A stretch of DNA of 64,000 bases, taken from assembly GCA_900104855.1 (NCBI GenBank), contig FNSS01000001.1, positions 3,844,001 to 3,908,000 on the forward strand, read 5' to 3'. Every line of letters starts with the position of its first letter. The stretch's first letter is position 1. This document shows, in pieces, positions 1 through 9,158 of the stretch. Source of the DNA: Rhizobiales bacterium GAS188. Its GTDB lineage: Bacteria; Pseudomonadota; Alphaproteobacteria; Rhizobiales; Beijerinckiaceae. Both the position numbers and the translations under genes were made by a program. The notes beneath the pieces were generated by a model. It was not told the origin of the DNA, made no database searches, and saw only the letters and a list, made by a program, of their open reading frames with translations.

Positions 1-2688
1 GTCGATTCGAACATCGCGGCCCGCTTCACCCTCGTCCATGGCAAGATCGGCGATCTCGGCCGTGAGGTCTACGGCTATCACTGCGATCATACGCGGCAGA
101 TCACGCCCGCCCACAGCCATTCCCGCACGGAGAATGATTGGCGGGTCTTCGTCGATGGCATCGAACGCCCGGATATCCCGGAACAGGCACGGAGCTGGGG
201 CTGCCCGGATGATCAGATCGAGGAAATTCGGCTCACCGACCAGAACGCTTCAGTCTATGTGTCGGCGCTCAAGGAGCAGATAGGGCAGAGGTTATCGGCC
301 GCGCCCCGGGTCACTTACACCGGGGCCACGTTCAATAGAACGGATTACGATCCACGCCATGTGCTGCCGTACCTCGCGGACATGTTTGTCTGCTCGAGAA
401 AAGAAACGAAGCTCGCTTGGGTCGGCGCGCGAACCGAGACGCTTCGCCTGTTTGCGGGGGTCTGGAAGCGGTTGGGCTTCACCGGCGAGATCTTCGTCGA
501 GGAAGGCTTGGGCCGTGACGAGGGCTTTGCCCATCCGTCCAACGCGACCCCGGTCGATCGTCGTCGATTGCTGGATGATGCGGATGAATTCATCGTCGAT
601 TTGGGAAGCCCGCCGGGTGAAGACAATCACGACGATGTGGGTGGGCTTCCGAAGCGGCTCTCGCTCGAGCTCACTCGACGGCTTTTCGGGATCATCCAGG
701 CGGAATATAAGCGCCTTGATCGAGGTGAGCCGAGGCGTCAAATCATTGTCGTCAACGCCGTCAACAACGTCTTCGAGAATCTGGTGCGGACCTATATCGG
801 GGTCGCGCTGACGCCATTTTCCACGCGAATGCGTCATGGCTATGTGCTGCCGCCGCACGCAGGCGAACTTGATCTGACGTCGAGACTGCAGGAAGGCTCA
901 GCCGCGTTCCGCGATGGGCCCATCATCCGCTCGCTTGAAGATAAGCGCGGCACGATCATCTACGGACCCTACCAGCATCTTTTTGCTGGCCGCTATCGGC
1001 TTGTGCTCAAGATGGCCGGTGAGGCGGGTGGCTCCGTCTCTTCGTCCGATCGTGCCCAGCCATCGCCAGGACAGAATGGCGCCAAAGGGTTATGGCCGGA
1101 CTTCTTGCAAAAAATGAGAGCCATCTCCCGGAGTCCGACCACCGCCCAAAATGCACGCCGCGAGAAGAATGCACGCCAAGAGGAGCCGATTGCGATCCTC
1201 GAGGTCGTTTCAGGCCACAACTATCTTGCGCATCGAGTCGTGACGCTGGCCGATCTCGCAAGAGGCCAGATCGCGATCGAAATCGAAGTGGACGAGGACC
1301 TCGTGCTCGATCCCCGTTTCGCGCTTCAGACACGGCTGCACGGCCTTGTGCCGCTCGACATTGCGATAACCAAGCTGATCTGCGAACGCGTGTCGAATGT
1401 CGTATCGACGATGGCGGGCGCGGTGCCGGCGCTCGAATTGGAGAATTGGCTGCCCTTGCTGTCGTTGGGCACTCAGGGGGCGCGCCAGGACGGGGGCATC
1501 ATCAATTCGGCGGCGATCCCCGGCTATCTCTGTTACGGCCCCTATTGGGCACTGCCCCCCGGCACCTACGAGGCGGCAGTCACATTGAAGCTCGGCGCTG
1601 CGCCGCCCGAGGGCAACTCCTCGGATTTCATCTTCAGTTTCGAGGCCATCTGGAAGGAAGAGCAGCTCGGAATATTGGCCGTGCAACGGGAGGATCTGCG
1701 CGAGCCTGGCCGCATCAGGCTGAGCTTCGTGGTCACTCCGGAGCAGTCGGAGGATCCGGATTTCGCGATCGAGCTGCGGATCTGGGACGGCGGAGCGCTG
1801 CCGCTCGTGATCCAGGGCGTGCGGGTATCACGGGTTGGCGAACCAAAGGCTGTGCGCGGTCTCGATTGGCTCAAGCTGATGACGCTCGGTCCGGCGGGGC
1901 TATGGGATAAGGGCCGGATCTCGCTGCAGAGGGGTCATCGGGGGCTCGTCGCCCACGGTCCCATCGATCAGTATCGATCCCTGCGCGACGGGCGTTATGA
2001 GCTCTGCCTGGAGCTGGGGAGCGAAACGGCCGGCACTCCCGGCGCAGACGAAGCGCGGCTGACGCTTACGATGATGTCACGCGGGCGCAGGGGCCCCGAT
2101 CTTTCGATCGACGTCGCGGCGTTGACGACGTCTCGCCCTGTCATCGCCTTCGAGGTGGGCGACGACGGCACGCCGCGCGGTCGGCCGCCCGTCGAGCTTC
2201 ATGTCATGTCGACGGGGGATGTGGTCGGCACGATCGAGGCTATTCATCTGCGCCGTGTCGGCGAGAGCACGCGCGCCGAGTCATGGCGACCACTCTATGG
2301 TTGGGATTGGCTGCCCTATTTGCGGGTCGCGACAGCCGGCGAACGGAACGCGCAAGGCGTTGCGGCTCGCGCCGGAGTTGCGGGCGACGTCCTTTTCGGC
2401 CCTTACTGGGAACTTCCCGCCGGCAATTATCGCCTGAGCGTTCATCTGGCAGGGGGGGATGGACAAAGCGGTGTCCGCGGCGCCATCGATGTCGCGGATC
2501 AGCAAGGGACAATGATCCTGGCGAAGCAGGATCTCGACCAGCTTCATATTCGCCAGGGGGTGGTGGTGTTGCCCTTCACGATCGGGCCCGGAGGAGGCAT
2601 CGAGCTGGAAACACGCGTAACGAAGGTTGCGGAGTCGAGCTTTGTCGTCACCGGCGTATTCGTCGAGCAGGACACAGCGTCCCAATAG
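1..2688 (+). CDS. Modular polysaccharide-locus protein with GPYW/LPxGxY repeats (5' end outside window)
   Basis: The frame is open from base 1, so the gene starts upstream of the window; 895 residues are visible. I do not recognise the N-terminal third. The rest carries a repeated module whose core reads G-P-Y-W, a few residues, L-P-x-G-x-Y and a hydrophobic strand. Copies sit near visible residues 321, 512, 652 and 799, and the later three are preceded by a W-L-rich segment about 25 residues earlier. Spacing of about 140 to 190 residues suggests beta-sandwich domains, possibly carbohydrate-binding; that is inference. It is followed at 140 bases by a sugar epimerase gene on the same strand, so a role in surface polysaccharide is likely. 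No transmembrane segment is evident in the visible part. Confidence 0.75.
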   Translation, partial: VDSNIAARFTLVHGKIGDLGREVYGYHCDHTRQITPAHSHSRTENDWRVFVDGIERPDIPEQARSWGCPDDQIEEIRLTDQNASVYVSALKEQIGQRLSAAPRVTYTGATFNRTDYDPRHVLPYLADMFVCSRKETKLAWVGARTETLRLFAGVWKRLGFTGEIFVEEGLGRDEGFAHPSNATPVDRRRLLDDADEFIVDLGSPPGEDNHDDVGGLPKRLSLELTRRLFGIIQAEYKRLDRGEPRRQIIVVNAVNNVFENLVRTYIGVALTPFSTRMRHGYVLPPHAGELDLTSRLQEGSAAFRDGPIIRSLEDKRGTIIYGPYQHLFAGRYRLVLKMAGEAGGSVSSSDRAQPSPGQNGAKGLWPDFLQKMRAISRSPTTAQNARREKNARQEEPIAILEVVSGHNYLAHRVVTLADLARGQIAIEIEVDEDLVLDPRFALQTRLHGLVPLDIAITKLICERVSNVVSTMAGAVPALELENWLPLLSLGTQGARQDGGIINSAAIPGYLCYGPYWALPPGTYEAAVTLKLGAAPPEGNSSDFIFSFEAIWKEEQLGILAVQREDLREPGRIRLSFVVTPEQSEDPDFAIELRIWDGGALPLVIQGVRVSRVGEPKAVRGLDWLKLMTLGPAGLWDKGRISLQRGHRGLVAHGPIDQYRSLRDGRYELCLELGSETAGTPGADEARLTLTMMSRGRRGPDLSIDVAALTTSRPVIAFEVGDDGTPRGRPPVELHVMSTGDVVGTIEAIHLRRVGESTRAESWRPLYGWDWLPYLRVATAGERNAQGVAARAGVAGDVLFGPYWELPAGNYRLSVHLAGGDGQSGVRGAIDVADQQGTMILAKQDLDQLHIRQGVVVLPFTIGPGGGIELETRVTKVAESSFVVTGVFVEQDTASQ

Positions 2689-2827
2689 GCCAAGTCACCA
2701 CTCTTGCCTACGAAGTCCCGACACGAAGACTGCTCCGATCTCGTCATCGCGGTCGGGCAGAAATTGCCAAGTCGTCTGCGCCGGTCTAAATCGGTGATGC
2801 CCAAATGCTGCAAGGAAGGTTGGTTGC

Positions 2828-3856
2828 ATGCTGCGCGAGCAAATGGATAGTGATTCCCTCGTATTGGTGACCGGCGGGGGCGGCTTCATCGGCGGCCATC
2901 TCGTGCGCCACCTGCGCGGTCGCGGCTTCCGCCATATACGGGCGGTCGACCGCAAGCCCGCGGAGGAATGGTATCAGCGCTTCGACGACGTCGACAACCG
3001 GACGCTCGATCTCGATTATCTGGATGCCTGCCACGAAGCCGCGAAGGATGCGGGCTATATCTTCAACCTCGCCGCCGACATGGGAGGCATGGGCTTCATC
3101 GAGCTGAACAAGGCTCTTTGCATGCTGTCCGTGCTGGCCTCGACGCATATGCTCGTGGCGGCGCGGGATGCCGGGGCGAAGCGGCTTTTCTACTCATCCT
3201 CGGCCTGTGTCTACAACGGCAGCAAGCAGGTCGACACGAGCGTCACCGCGCTCAAGGAGGAGGACGCCTACCCGGCCATGCCTGAGGATGGCTATGGCTG
3301 GGAAAAGCTGTTCTCGGAGCGCATGGCGCGGCATTTCACCGAGGATTTCGGCCTCGAGACCCGCGTCGCCCGCTACCACAATGTCTATGGGCCATGGGGA
3401 ACCTATGACGGCGGCCGGGAGAAGGCACCCGCCGCAATCTGCCGCAAGGTCATCCAGGCGATGCGCTCGAACACCCATGAAATCGAGATCTGGGGCGATG
3501 GCGAGCAGACGCGCAGCTTCATGTATATCGACGACTGCATCATCGGCACGACGCGCCTGATGGAGAGCAACATCCGCGAGCCGCTCAATATCGGCTCGGA
3601 CGAGCTTGTCAGCATCAATCAGCTCGTCTCGATCGTCGAGGATATCGCCGGCGTGAAGCTGAAGCGCAACTACAAGCTCGATGCGCCGAAGGGCGTTCGC
3701 GGGCGCAACAGCGACAACACGAAGATCTCGCAGGAAATGGGCTGGGCGCCGTCCATCAAGTTGCGTGACGGCATGGCCAAGACCTATGCCTGGATCTATG
3801 ACGAGCTGACAGGTTCAGGAGCCGTCGAGCCGCGCAAGAAGGTGTTTGCGACCTGA
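2828..3856 (+). CDS. GDP-mannose 3,5-epimerase
   Basis: A 342-residue extended short-chain dehydrogenase/reductase. It begins with the NAD-binding glycine motif GGGGFIGGH and matches GDP-mannose 3,5-epimerase far better than ordinary epimerases: NLAADMGGMGFI, SSACVY, the KAPAAICRK stretch, GDGEQTRSF and PKGVRGRNSDN are all signatures of the plant-type enzyme. That enzyme converts GDP-D-mannose to GDP-L-galactose and GDP-L-gulose. The start is the ATG at 2828, with AAGGAAGG about ten bases upstream; a second ATG lies at 2843. The ManC gene nearby on the other strand would supply GDP-mannose. The family assignment is firm; the product used in vivo is inferred. Confidence 0.9.
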   Translation: MLREQMDSDSLVLVTGGGGFIGGHLVRHLRGRGFRHIRAVDRKPAEEWYQRFDDVDNRTLDLDYLDACHEAAKDAGYIFNLAADMGGMGFIELNKALCMLSVLASTHMLVAARDAGAKRLFYSSSACVYNGSKQVDTSVTALKEEDAYPAMPEDGYGWEKLFSERMARHFTEDFGLETRVARYHNVYGPWGTYDGGREKAPAAICRKVIQAMRSNTHEIEIWGDGEQTRSFMYIDDCIIGTTRLMESNIREPLNIGSDELVSINQLVSIVEDIAGVKLKRNYKLDAPKGVRGRNSDNTKISQEMGWAPSIKLRDGMAKTYAWIYDELTGSGAVEPRKKVFAT

Positions 3857-3912
3857 CCGAGTGAGGCGCATCGCCCGTCTCTCCCCCTAGCGAGACCTTT
3901 GCGGAATTGAGG

Positions 3913-4037
3913 GTCATCCCGTGCGCACTGCAGCACGATAGTGATGCGGTGCAGACACGGGATCCATGATCTCGAGGTCAGCGATGGCTCCCGGATCTGC
4001 GGCGCACACTATCGTGCTGTGCCGCGTCCGGGATGAC
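3913..4037. repeat. Extragenic palindromic element
   Basis: Between the convergent epimerase and manC genes lies a long imperfect palindrome. The outer arms are GTCATCCCG (3913-3921) and CGGGATGAC (4029-4037); inner arms CAGCACGATAGTG (3931-3943) and CACTATCGTGCTG (4007-4019) are exact complements. Such elements are common between genes in Hyphomicrobiales. It could fold as a transcript end for either gene. Confidence 0.7.
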
Positions 4038-4063
4038 GCCGGAGCGGGTATCCTGCGGGAGCC

Positions 4064-5479
4064 TCAGCTGCGGTTATAGACGTCCTCGATGCGCACGATA
4101 TCGTCTTCGCCCAGATAGCTGCCCGTCTGCACCTCGATGAGCTCGAGATTGATCTTGCCCGGATTGGCCATGCGGTGCTCGCAGCCAATGGGCAGATAGA
4201 TCGATTCGTTCTCATGAACGATATGGACCTCGCCATTGCGCGTGACCTCGGCCGTGCCGTGCACCACGACCCAATGCTCGGCCCGGTGGAAATGCTTCTG
4301 CAGGGACAGGCGGCCGCCTGGTTTCACCACGATGCGCTTGACCTGGTAGCGGGCGCCTTCATCCACGCTCTGATAATAGCCCCAGGGCCGATGCATGCGC
4401 TTGTGCTCGATCGCCTCTCGGCGCTTCTCGGCCTTCAGCCTGTCCACCAATTGCTTGATCTTGTGGGCCTGCCCTTGCTCGACCACCAGAACCGCGTCCT
4501 GGGTGCTGACCACGATGACATTGTCGAGCCCGACGACCGCCGTGAGCTGATCGCCGGCGCGCACCAGCACATTATGCGCGTCGAGCGCCACCGCATTGCC
4601 GCGCAGGCTATTGCCGTCAGCATCTTGCGGGCTCAAGCGCCAGACCGTCGACCATAGGCCGACATCCGACCAGCCGACATCGGCCGGAATGAGCGCCGCC
4701 TTGTCGGTGCGCTCCATCACCGCATAGTCGATCGACTTCCTGGGGGCCCTGGCAAAGCTCGCTTCGTCGAGCAGGAGGAAGCCGAGATCGCGGCGCGACT
4801 TGTCGACCGCCTCCTTGGCGGCCTCCGCCATCTCCGGCTCGAAATGCTCGATCTCGGCCAGCATCACATCGGCGCGGAAGACGAAATTGCCGGAATTCCA
4901 AAGATAGCCTTTGGCGATCAGGGCTTCCGCCGCCTTCGCGTCCGGCTTTTCCACAAAGGCTTCGACCTTGCAGACCGCGCTGCCATCCCCGACCGGCGCG
5001 CCCGGCTTTATGTAGCCATATCCGGTCGCGGGGTGATCGGGCTTGACCCCGAAGGTCACGATGGAGCCCGTCGCGGCCGCTTCTCCCGCCTCCTTGCACA
5101 ATCTGGCAAACAGCGCTCCGTCGCTGAAGGCATGATCGGCGGCGAGCACGGCCACAATCGCATCCGGCGCGTGCTTCGCCGCCAAGGCCGCCGCGACCGC
5201 GACAGCTGGCCCCGAATCGCGACGCACCGGCTCGAGGACGAGCGTCGCCTCGATGCCGATCTCCTGCAATTGCTCCGCCGCCTGGAAGCGATAATCCACA
5301 TTGGTGATCACGATCGGCTGCTCGAAGATCTCCGGGTCGCTCAAGATCCGGGCGATCGTCTGAAAGGTCGACCGCTCGCCGATCAGCGATATGAACTGCT
5401 TGGGCAGGCTTTCGCGAGACTCCGGCCACACCCGTGTGCCGGGGCCGCCGCACATGATGACAGGCAAGATCTTGGTCAT
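4064..5479 (-). CDS. manC: Mannose-1-phosphate guanylyltransferase / mannose-6-phosphate isomerase
   Basis: A 471-residue bifunctional type II enzyme, the usual length for ManC/CpsB/XanB. The nucleotidyltransferase half opens with a GGPGTRVWPESR motif and later has VEAFVEKPD. The C-terminal cupin half carries RPWGYY, HRAEHW and a PGKINLELIEVQ stretch, typical of the isomerase domain. Together these convert mannose-6-phosphate to mannose-1-phosphate and then to GDP-mannose. I chose the ATG giving MTKILPVIM because it fits the family's N-terminus; an upstream ATG at 5527 would add 16 residues. It faces the GDP-mannose 3,5-epimerase gene, which uses its product. Confidence 0.93.
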   Translation of the reverse strand: MTKILPVIMCGGPGTRVWPESRESLPKQFISLIGERSTFQTIARILSDPEIFEQPIVITNVDYRFQAAEQLQEIGIEATLVLEPVRRDSGPAVAVAAALAAKHAPDAIVAVLAADHAFSDGALFARLCKEAGEAAATGSIVTFGVKPDHPATGYGYIKPGAPVGDGSAVCKVEAFVEKPDAKAAEALIAKGYLWNSGNFVFRADVMLAEIEHFEPEMAEAAKEAVDKSRRDLGFLLLDEASFARAPRKSIDYAVMERTDKAALIPADVGWSDVGLWSTVWRLSPQDADGNSLRGNAVALDAHNVLVRAGDQLTAVVGLDNVIVVSTQDAVLVVEQGQAHKIKQLVDRLKAEKRREAIEHKRMHRPWGYYQSVDEGARYQVKRIVVKPGGRLSLQKHFHRAEHWVVVHGTAEVTRNGEVHIVHENESIYLPIGCEHRMANPGKINLELIEVQTGSYLGEDDIVRIEDVYNRS

Positions 5480-5569
5480 GAACGTCTCGTCGAAGTGGAA
5501 GGGCTGGGATCTGACGCGACCGTGCATAGAGCCGGAATGCGCATTGCGCCAACATTTTCGTGCATCGCA

Positions 5570-6856
5570 TCAGCCAAGAAGCCGCTCCCAGTCTCGCGCC
5601 ACGACCGCCGAGGTGAAACGCGCCAGGATCGTCGCTCGCGCCGCCTCGCCGCGGCTCCGCGCTTCCTCGCGCCGGGAGGCGACATGGCGCATCAACTGCA
5701 CCGCCTCCTCATGGTCGGGCTCCGCCCAGACCTGGCCCTGATGGTTCGGATACTCGCCGTCGCGGACATCCACCAGCTTGTAGCCGACCGGATAGCTGTT
5801 CGCGGCATCCATGAAGTCCATATTGCCGGAATAGCCGGTGGCGATCGCCGCCTTGCCGGCCAGCATGCATTCGGCGATGTTGAGCCCGAACCCCTCCGAG
5901 CGGTGCAGCGAGACGATGCAATCGCAAGCGTCCTGCAGCAGGGCCATCTCCTGCGTGGACAGCACGGCATGGATCGCCCGCACGCGCGGATGCCCGCTGC
6001 AAGCCTCCATGATGCGCGCGGCGACGACATCCGTGGTCGCGGCGCCGTGCGATTTCACGATCAGCCAGGGCCCGTCCGGATCCGTCGCCGGAAAGGCATC
6101 GACGAAGGCGCGGATGGCACCGGCCGGATTCTTCCTGGCCGGATACGATGCAAAGTCCAGCGCACAGAGGAACACGAAGGCCTCCTCGGGCAAGCCGAGC
6201 GCTGCGGCTCTGGCGGTCGCGCGCGCCGTGAGCTTGCGTTCCCTGACCACATTGGGGAGGATCTCCACCTTGCGCGCGGTGCTCGCGGCGACTGCCTGCG
6301 CGACGAAATTGGACCCCACCCAGACCTCGTCGAAGAGGGCGGCGGCGGGGAGCCAGGCAGGCGGCAGATGCGACAACTCCCAGGCCCAGTTCGCGACCCG
6401 TCGCGTATCGCGCAGCGCCCGGTGCGGGAAGAAGGACTCCGCGGTGAGGATCTCGGGCGGATTGACGAAGGCCACATTGGTTCCGGCCCGAAAGCTCGGA
6501 GCGTCGACCGGGTAATCGACATTGGCGCGACCCGGCAAAGGCACGTCGAGCCCTGCGGTCGGGCGCCCAGTGAGGCGTAGCGCCTCGAGCGCCCCGCGCG
6601 CCGCCGTGCCGAGGCCGATCTCCGAGCGCAGATAGCCCCAGACCGCGACGGTGTCGCGCCGCAGCGGCAGGCGCCCGAAGGAGGAGGGCCAGGGGGAGCG
6701 GGGAACGTCGAGGACACTCGCCAGGCGCGCCGCAATCCGCGGCGCTACGAGGCCGACGACGTTGACGCAGGCACGGCGCGGTGCAATCGGCGCAAGGCGC
6801 AGCCCGCGAGCCACCGCGTGTCGGATCGGTCGCCGCATTCCTGTCTCGATCCCCAT
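5570..6856 (-). CDS. Glycosyltransferase, family 4 (GT-B fold)
   Basis: A 428-residue protein that transfers a sugar from a nucleotide donor, presumably onto the growing polysaccharide in the cytoplasm. The C-terminal half carries the GT4 donor-site motif HRSEGFGLNIAECMLAGK, whose two glutamates lie in the E-x7-E arrangement, and an ILPNVV strand begins the second Rossmann domain. The N-terminal half contains WGYLRSEIGLG, seen in GT4 proteins of capsule loci. It lies 90 bases upstream of manC on the same strand and may be transcribed with it. Donor and acceptor cannot be read from the sequence. Confidence 0.85.
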   Translation of the reverse strand: MGIETGMRRPIRHAVARGLRLAPIAPRRACVNVVGLVAPRIAARLASVLDVPRSPWPSSFGRLPLRRDTVAVWGYLRSEIGLGTAARGALEALRLTGRPTAGLDVPLPGRANVDYPVDAPSFRAGTNVAFVNPPEILTAESFFPHRALRDTRRVANWAWELSHLPPAWLPAAALFDEVWVGSNFVAQAVAASTARKVEILPNVVRERKLTARATARAAALGLPEEAFVFLCALDFASYPARKNPAGAIRAFVDAFPATDPDGPWLIVKSHGAATTDVVAARIMEACSGHPRVRAIHAVLSTQEMALLQDACDCIVSLHRSEGFGLNIAECMLAGKAAIATGYSGNMDFMDAANSYPVGYKLVDVRDGEYPNHQGQVWAEPDHEEAVQLMRHVASRREEARSRGEAARATILARFTSAVVARDWERLLG

Positions 6857-7216
6857 GGGTTAGAGCGCCGAATCCATTTTTGCGTGACGATCGTCGAGGC
6901 CGGCCGTCCTCATGCCGACGCAAGGTCCGGGTCATGACGAAGGATGGTCTTGACGAAGGATCAAGGCGCGCTCCGCAGCCGGCGAGACGCGCGGCGAGCG
7001 GCCCGACAGACAAGCCCTGCAAGACCGCCGCTCGCACATGTATTCGCTCTTAAAGCAGCCCGTCGCGTCGAAAAGCGCTCTATCTCTTTGGTGTCACGCA
7101 TGATCTTGCCCGAGACGGTCTTCGACGTCTCGAGTGCCTGCTTTAGGCGATCACATCGGAAGATTCAACGGTCCTGCGCCGCGTGGGGGGTCGGCATCGC
7201 CGGCGCGGAGCTCGCG
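6857..7216. other. Intergenic region, no gene seen
   Basis: About 360 bases between the ABC transporter ATPase gene and the GT4 gene, both on the minus strand. Short open frames here lack ribosome sites and family resemblance. The only structure noted is a direct repeat of TGACGAAGGAT at 6935 and 6951. A promoter for the GT4-manC pair may lie here, but no clear boxes are visible. Confidence 0.4.
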
Positions 7217-7963
7217 CTACGATTTGTTCGCCTCGAGATAGTCGGGATAGACCTCGTCGAATGGGCCGATCTTGCGCACCTCGCCATGGTCGAGCCAGAC
7301 GATCTTGTTGCACAGGCTCGCCATGAGGCTGCTGTCATGCGTGGCGACCACCAGGATCTTGACGCGCGTCAGGAGATCGGCAAGCCGCGCCTTGGCCTTT
7401 TCGAGGAAGCGGGCATCGCCGGCGCCGATCATTTCGTCCATGACCACGATCTCGGGCTCGATCGAGGTTGAGATGGCGAAGGCGAGACGCAGGAACATGC
7501 CGGTCGAATAGGTACGCACCGGCAGCCGCAGGAATTCCCCGAGCTCGGAGAACTCCTCGATCGAGGGCGACAGCCGCCGGGCTTCCGTGAAGGTAAGGCC
7601 CATGAACACGCAGCGGAAGATGATGTTGTCGAGGCCGGTCGCCTCGGGGTCCATCCCCAGCGTGATGTCGGTGAACGAGCTCAGGCGGCCGTCGACGGAC
7701 AGAGCGCCTTGCGTCGGCTCGTAGACTCCGGCCAGCACCCGCAACAACGTCGTCTTGCCGGCTCCGTTATGCCCAACGATGCCGATACGGTCGCCCTCCT
7801 CGATGTCGAGGTTCACCCCATTCAGGGCTCGCACGAAAACTGCGTGGCTATGCCGCGCCAGCTTGCCGCCGAGCGCACTGAACACCTGCAGCTGCAGCGA
7901 TCGGGAATTGGCATTGTGGATCGGGAATTCGACGCCGACATCCGTCAGCTTGATATGGGCCAT
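7217..7963 (-). CDS. Polysaccharide export ABC transporter, ATP-binding subunit (Wzt/KpsT type)
   Basis: A 248-residue ATPase that energises export of a finished polysaccharide across the inner membrane. Walker A is GHNGAGKTT, the signature region is the degenerate TYSTGMFLRLAF typical of this family instead of LSGGQ, and Walker B is IVVMDEMIGAGD. It ends soon after the ATPase core, so it lacks the extra C-terminal carbohydrate-binding domain of O9a-type Wzt and is closer to KpsT/TagH length. The permease gene lies 10 bases upstream, showing an operon. Confidence 0.9.
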   Translation of the reverse strand: MAHIKLTDVGVEFPIHNANSRSLQLQVFSALGGKLARHSHAVFVRALNGVNLDIEEGDRIGIVGHNGAGKTTLLRVLAGVYEPTQGALSVDGRLSSFTDITLGMDPEATGLDNIIFRCVFMGLTFTEARRLSPSIEEFSELGEFLRLPVRTYSTGMFLRLAFAISTSIEPEIVVMDEMIGAGDARFLEKAKARLADLLTRVKILVVATHDSSLMASLCNKIVWLDHGEVRKIGPFDEVYPDYLEANKS

Positions 7964-7973
7964 GCAAGATGCC

Positions 7974-8816
7974 TCACAGCCAATAGACGACGCGGCGGCG
8001 GTAACGGCCGAAGAAGGGCAGCGTGACGATCAGGCCGCCGAAGGCCAGGACGAACGCCGCCGCCCAGACGATGCCCGAGACCGGGCGACCCAAGAGGGGA
8101 TCGCGGACCACCGACAGCATCGCAGCGAAGGGATTGAGTTCGGCGATCCAGGAGACTTCGGAGGGGAGGAGCTCGGGCTTCCACAAGACCGGGGTCACGA
8201 AGAAGATGATCTGCATGACGGAGCTCACGATCTGCACGATGTCGCGGAAGCGCGCGCACAGAATGGCCGTCATGAAGCTGATCCAGATGAAGGTGACGAA
8301 GAGCAGGACGGCTCCCGGAATGCACAGGAGAGCGTAGGATGTGAAGCTCACGTCGAAGAAAAGGCAGATCAACAGAGGAAATATCATATTGAGCAGGTAT
8401 GTGCAGCCGTTTCGATAGATCACGGCGTAGACGATCGTCGACGTCGACGTATATTGATTGAGGAAATAGTTGCTGCTCGAAGGCAGCGCCGTGGTCGATT
8501 CGATGACGACACCGGAGATGAGCTGCCAGGTCATCATGCTGACTGCGACATAGGGGAGCATGTCGTGGATCGGCTGGTGCCACAGGAACGACCAGACCGC
8601 TCCGAGCGCGATCACCAGGATCGCGCCCGAGAGCATGATCCAGAGCTGGCCGAGCTTCGAGCGCGCGAAGCGGCGGCGCATGTCGGCGGTCGCCAGGAGG
8701 TAGCAGAGCCGCCACTGGCGAAGGCCATCCATGAGATCGGCGCAGCCCAGGAGGCTGTAGGCGACCAGGGACCGGTCGCCATTCGTGCTCCTGGGAGTGG
8801 CAGACACGATGCTCAT
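7974..8816 (-). CDS. Polysaccharide export ABC transporter, permease subunit (Wzm/KpsM type)
   Basis: A 280-residue ABC-2 type inner-membrane permease with about six hydrophobic segments. The cytoplasmic N-terminus carries DMRRRFARSKLGQLW, typical of Wzm/KpsM/TagG proteins, and the C-terminal half has the ELNPFAAML segment also usual in the family. It partners the ATPase encoded immediately downstream and should move a lipid-linked polysaccharide to the periplasm. The ATG start is preceded by no strong ribosome site. The type of polymer is not shown by the sequence. Confidence 0.9.
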   Translation of the reverse strand: MSIVSATPRSTNGDRSLVAYSLLGCADLMDGLRQWRLCYLLATADMRRRFARSKLGQLWIMLSGAILVIALGAVWSFLWHQPIHDMLPYVAVSMMTWQLISGVVIESTTALPSSSNYFLNQYTSTSTIVYAVIYRNGCTYLLNMIFPLLICLFFDVSFTSYALLCIPGAVLLFVTFIWISFMTAILCARFRDIVQIVSSVMQIIFFVTPVLWKPELLPSEVSWIAELNPFAAMLSVVRDPLLGRPVSGIVWAAAFVLAFGGLIVTLPFFGRYRRRVVYWL

Positions 8817-9158
8817 CTCGAAACCTGGGCGCGCTGTTTCATGAGGCTGGATCCTGAAGAGGGGAGGGCGCGGCGGCTCGCCGGGCGGGTTCGTGGCACG
8901 CGTCGCGGCATGGATGAGGCTGATCGCTTTCCGGCGTCCCGATCGGTCGAGACGGCACGGTGGTCGTGCGTAGCCAACAGCATGTCGTTATTATGGCGGC
9001 CCGTTCCGATCATGCTCCACCGCTAAGCCCCGCACACTCACGAGATCCCGCTCCTGTGCAGACGCGACGCTCCCCTCGCGGAGCTCAGGCAATGGTGCAA
9101 GCCGGGCCGTTCGATACAATGGGGGACGCATGGATGCAAGGCTGACGCAAAGCGGCAT
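8817..9158. other. Intergenic region, no gene seen
   Basis: About 340 bases between the GT2 gene and the exporter genes. The open frames here are short, arginine-rich and unlike any family, and none has a convincing ribosome site. The promoter of the exporter pair probably lies in it. Confidence 0.4.

Noticed and set aside
292-858. A 188-codon frame antisense to the modular protein
   Set aside because: It mirrors the codon pattern of the real gene on the other strand, has no ribosome site and no family match.
4844-6580. A 578-codon plus-strand frame across manC and the GT4 gene
   Set aside because: It spans two well-supported minus-strand genes and is rich in arginine and histidine, a typical antisense shadow in GC-rich DNA.
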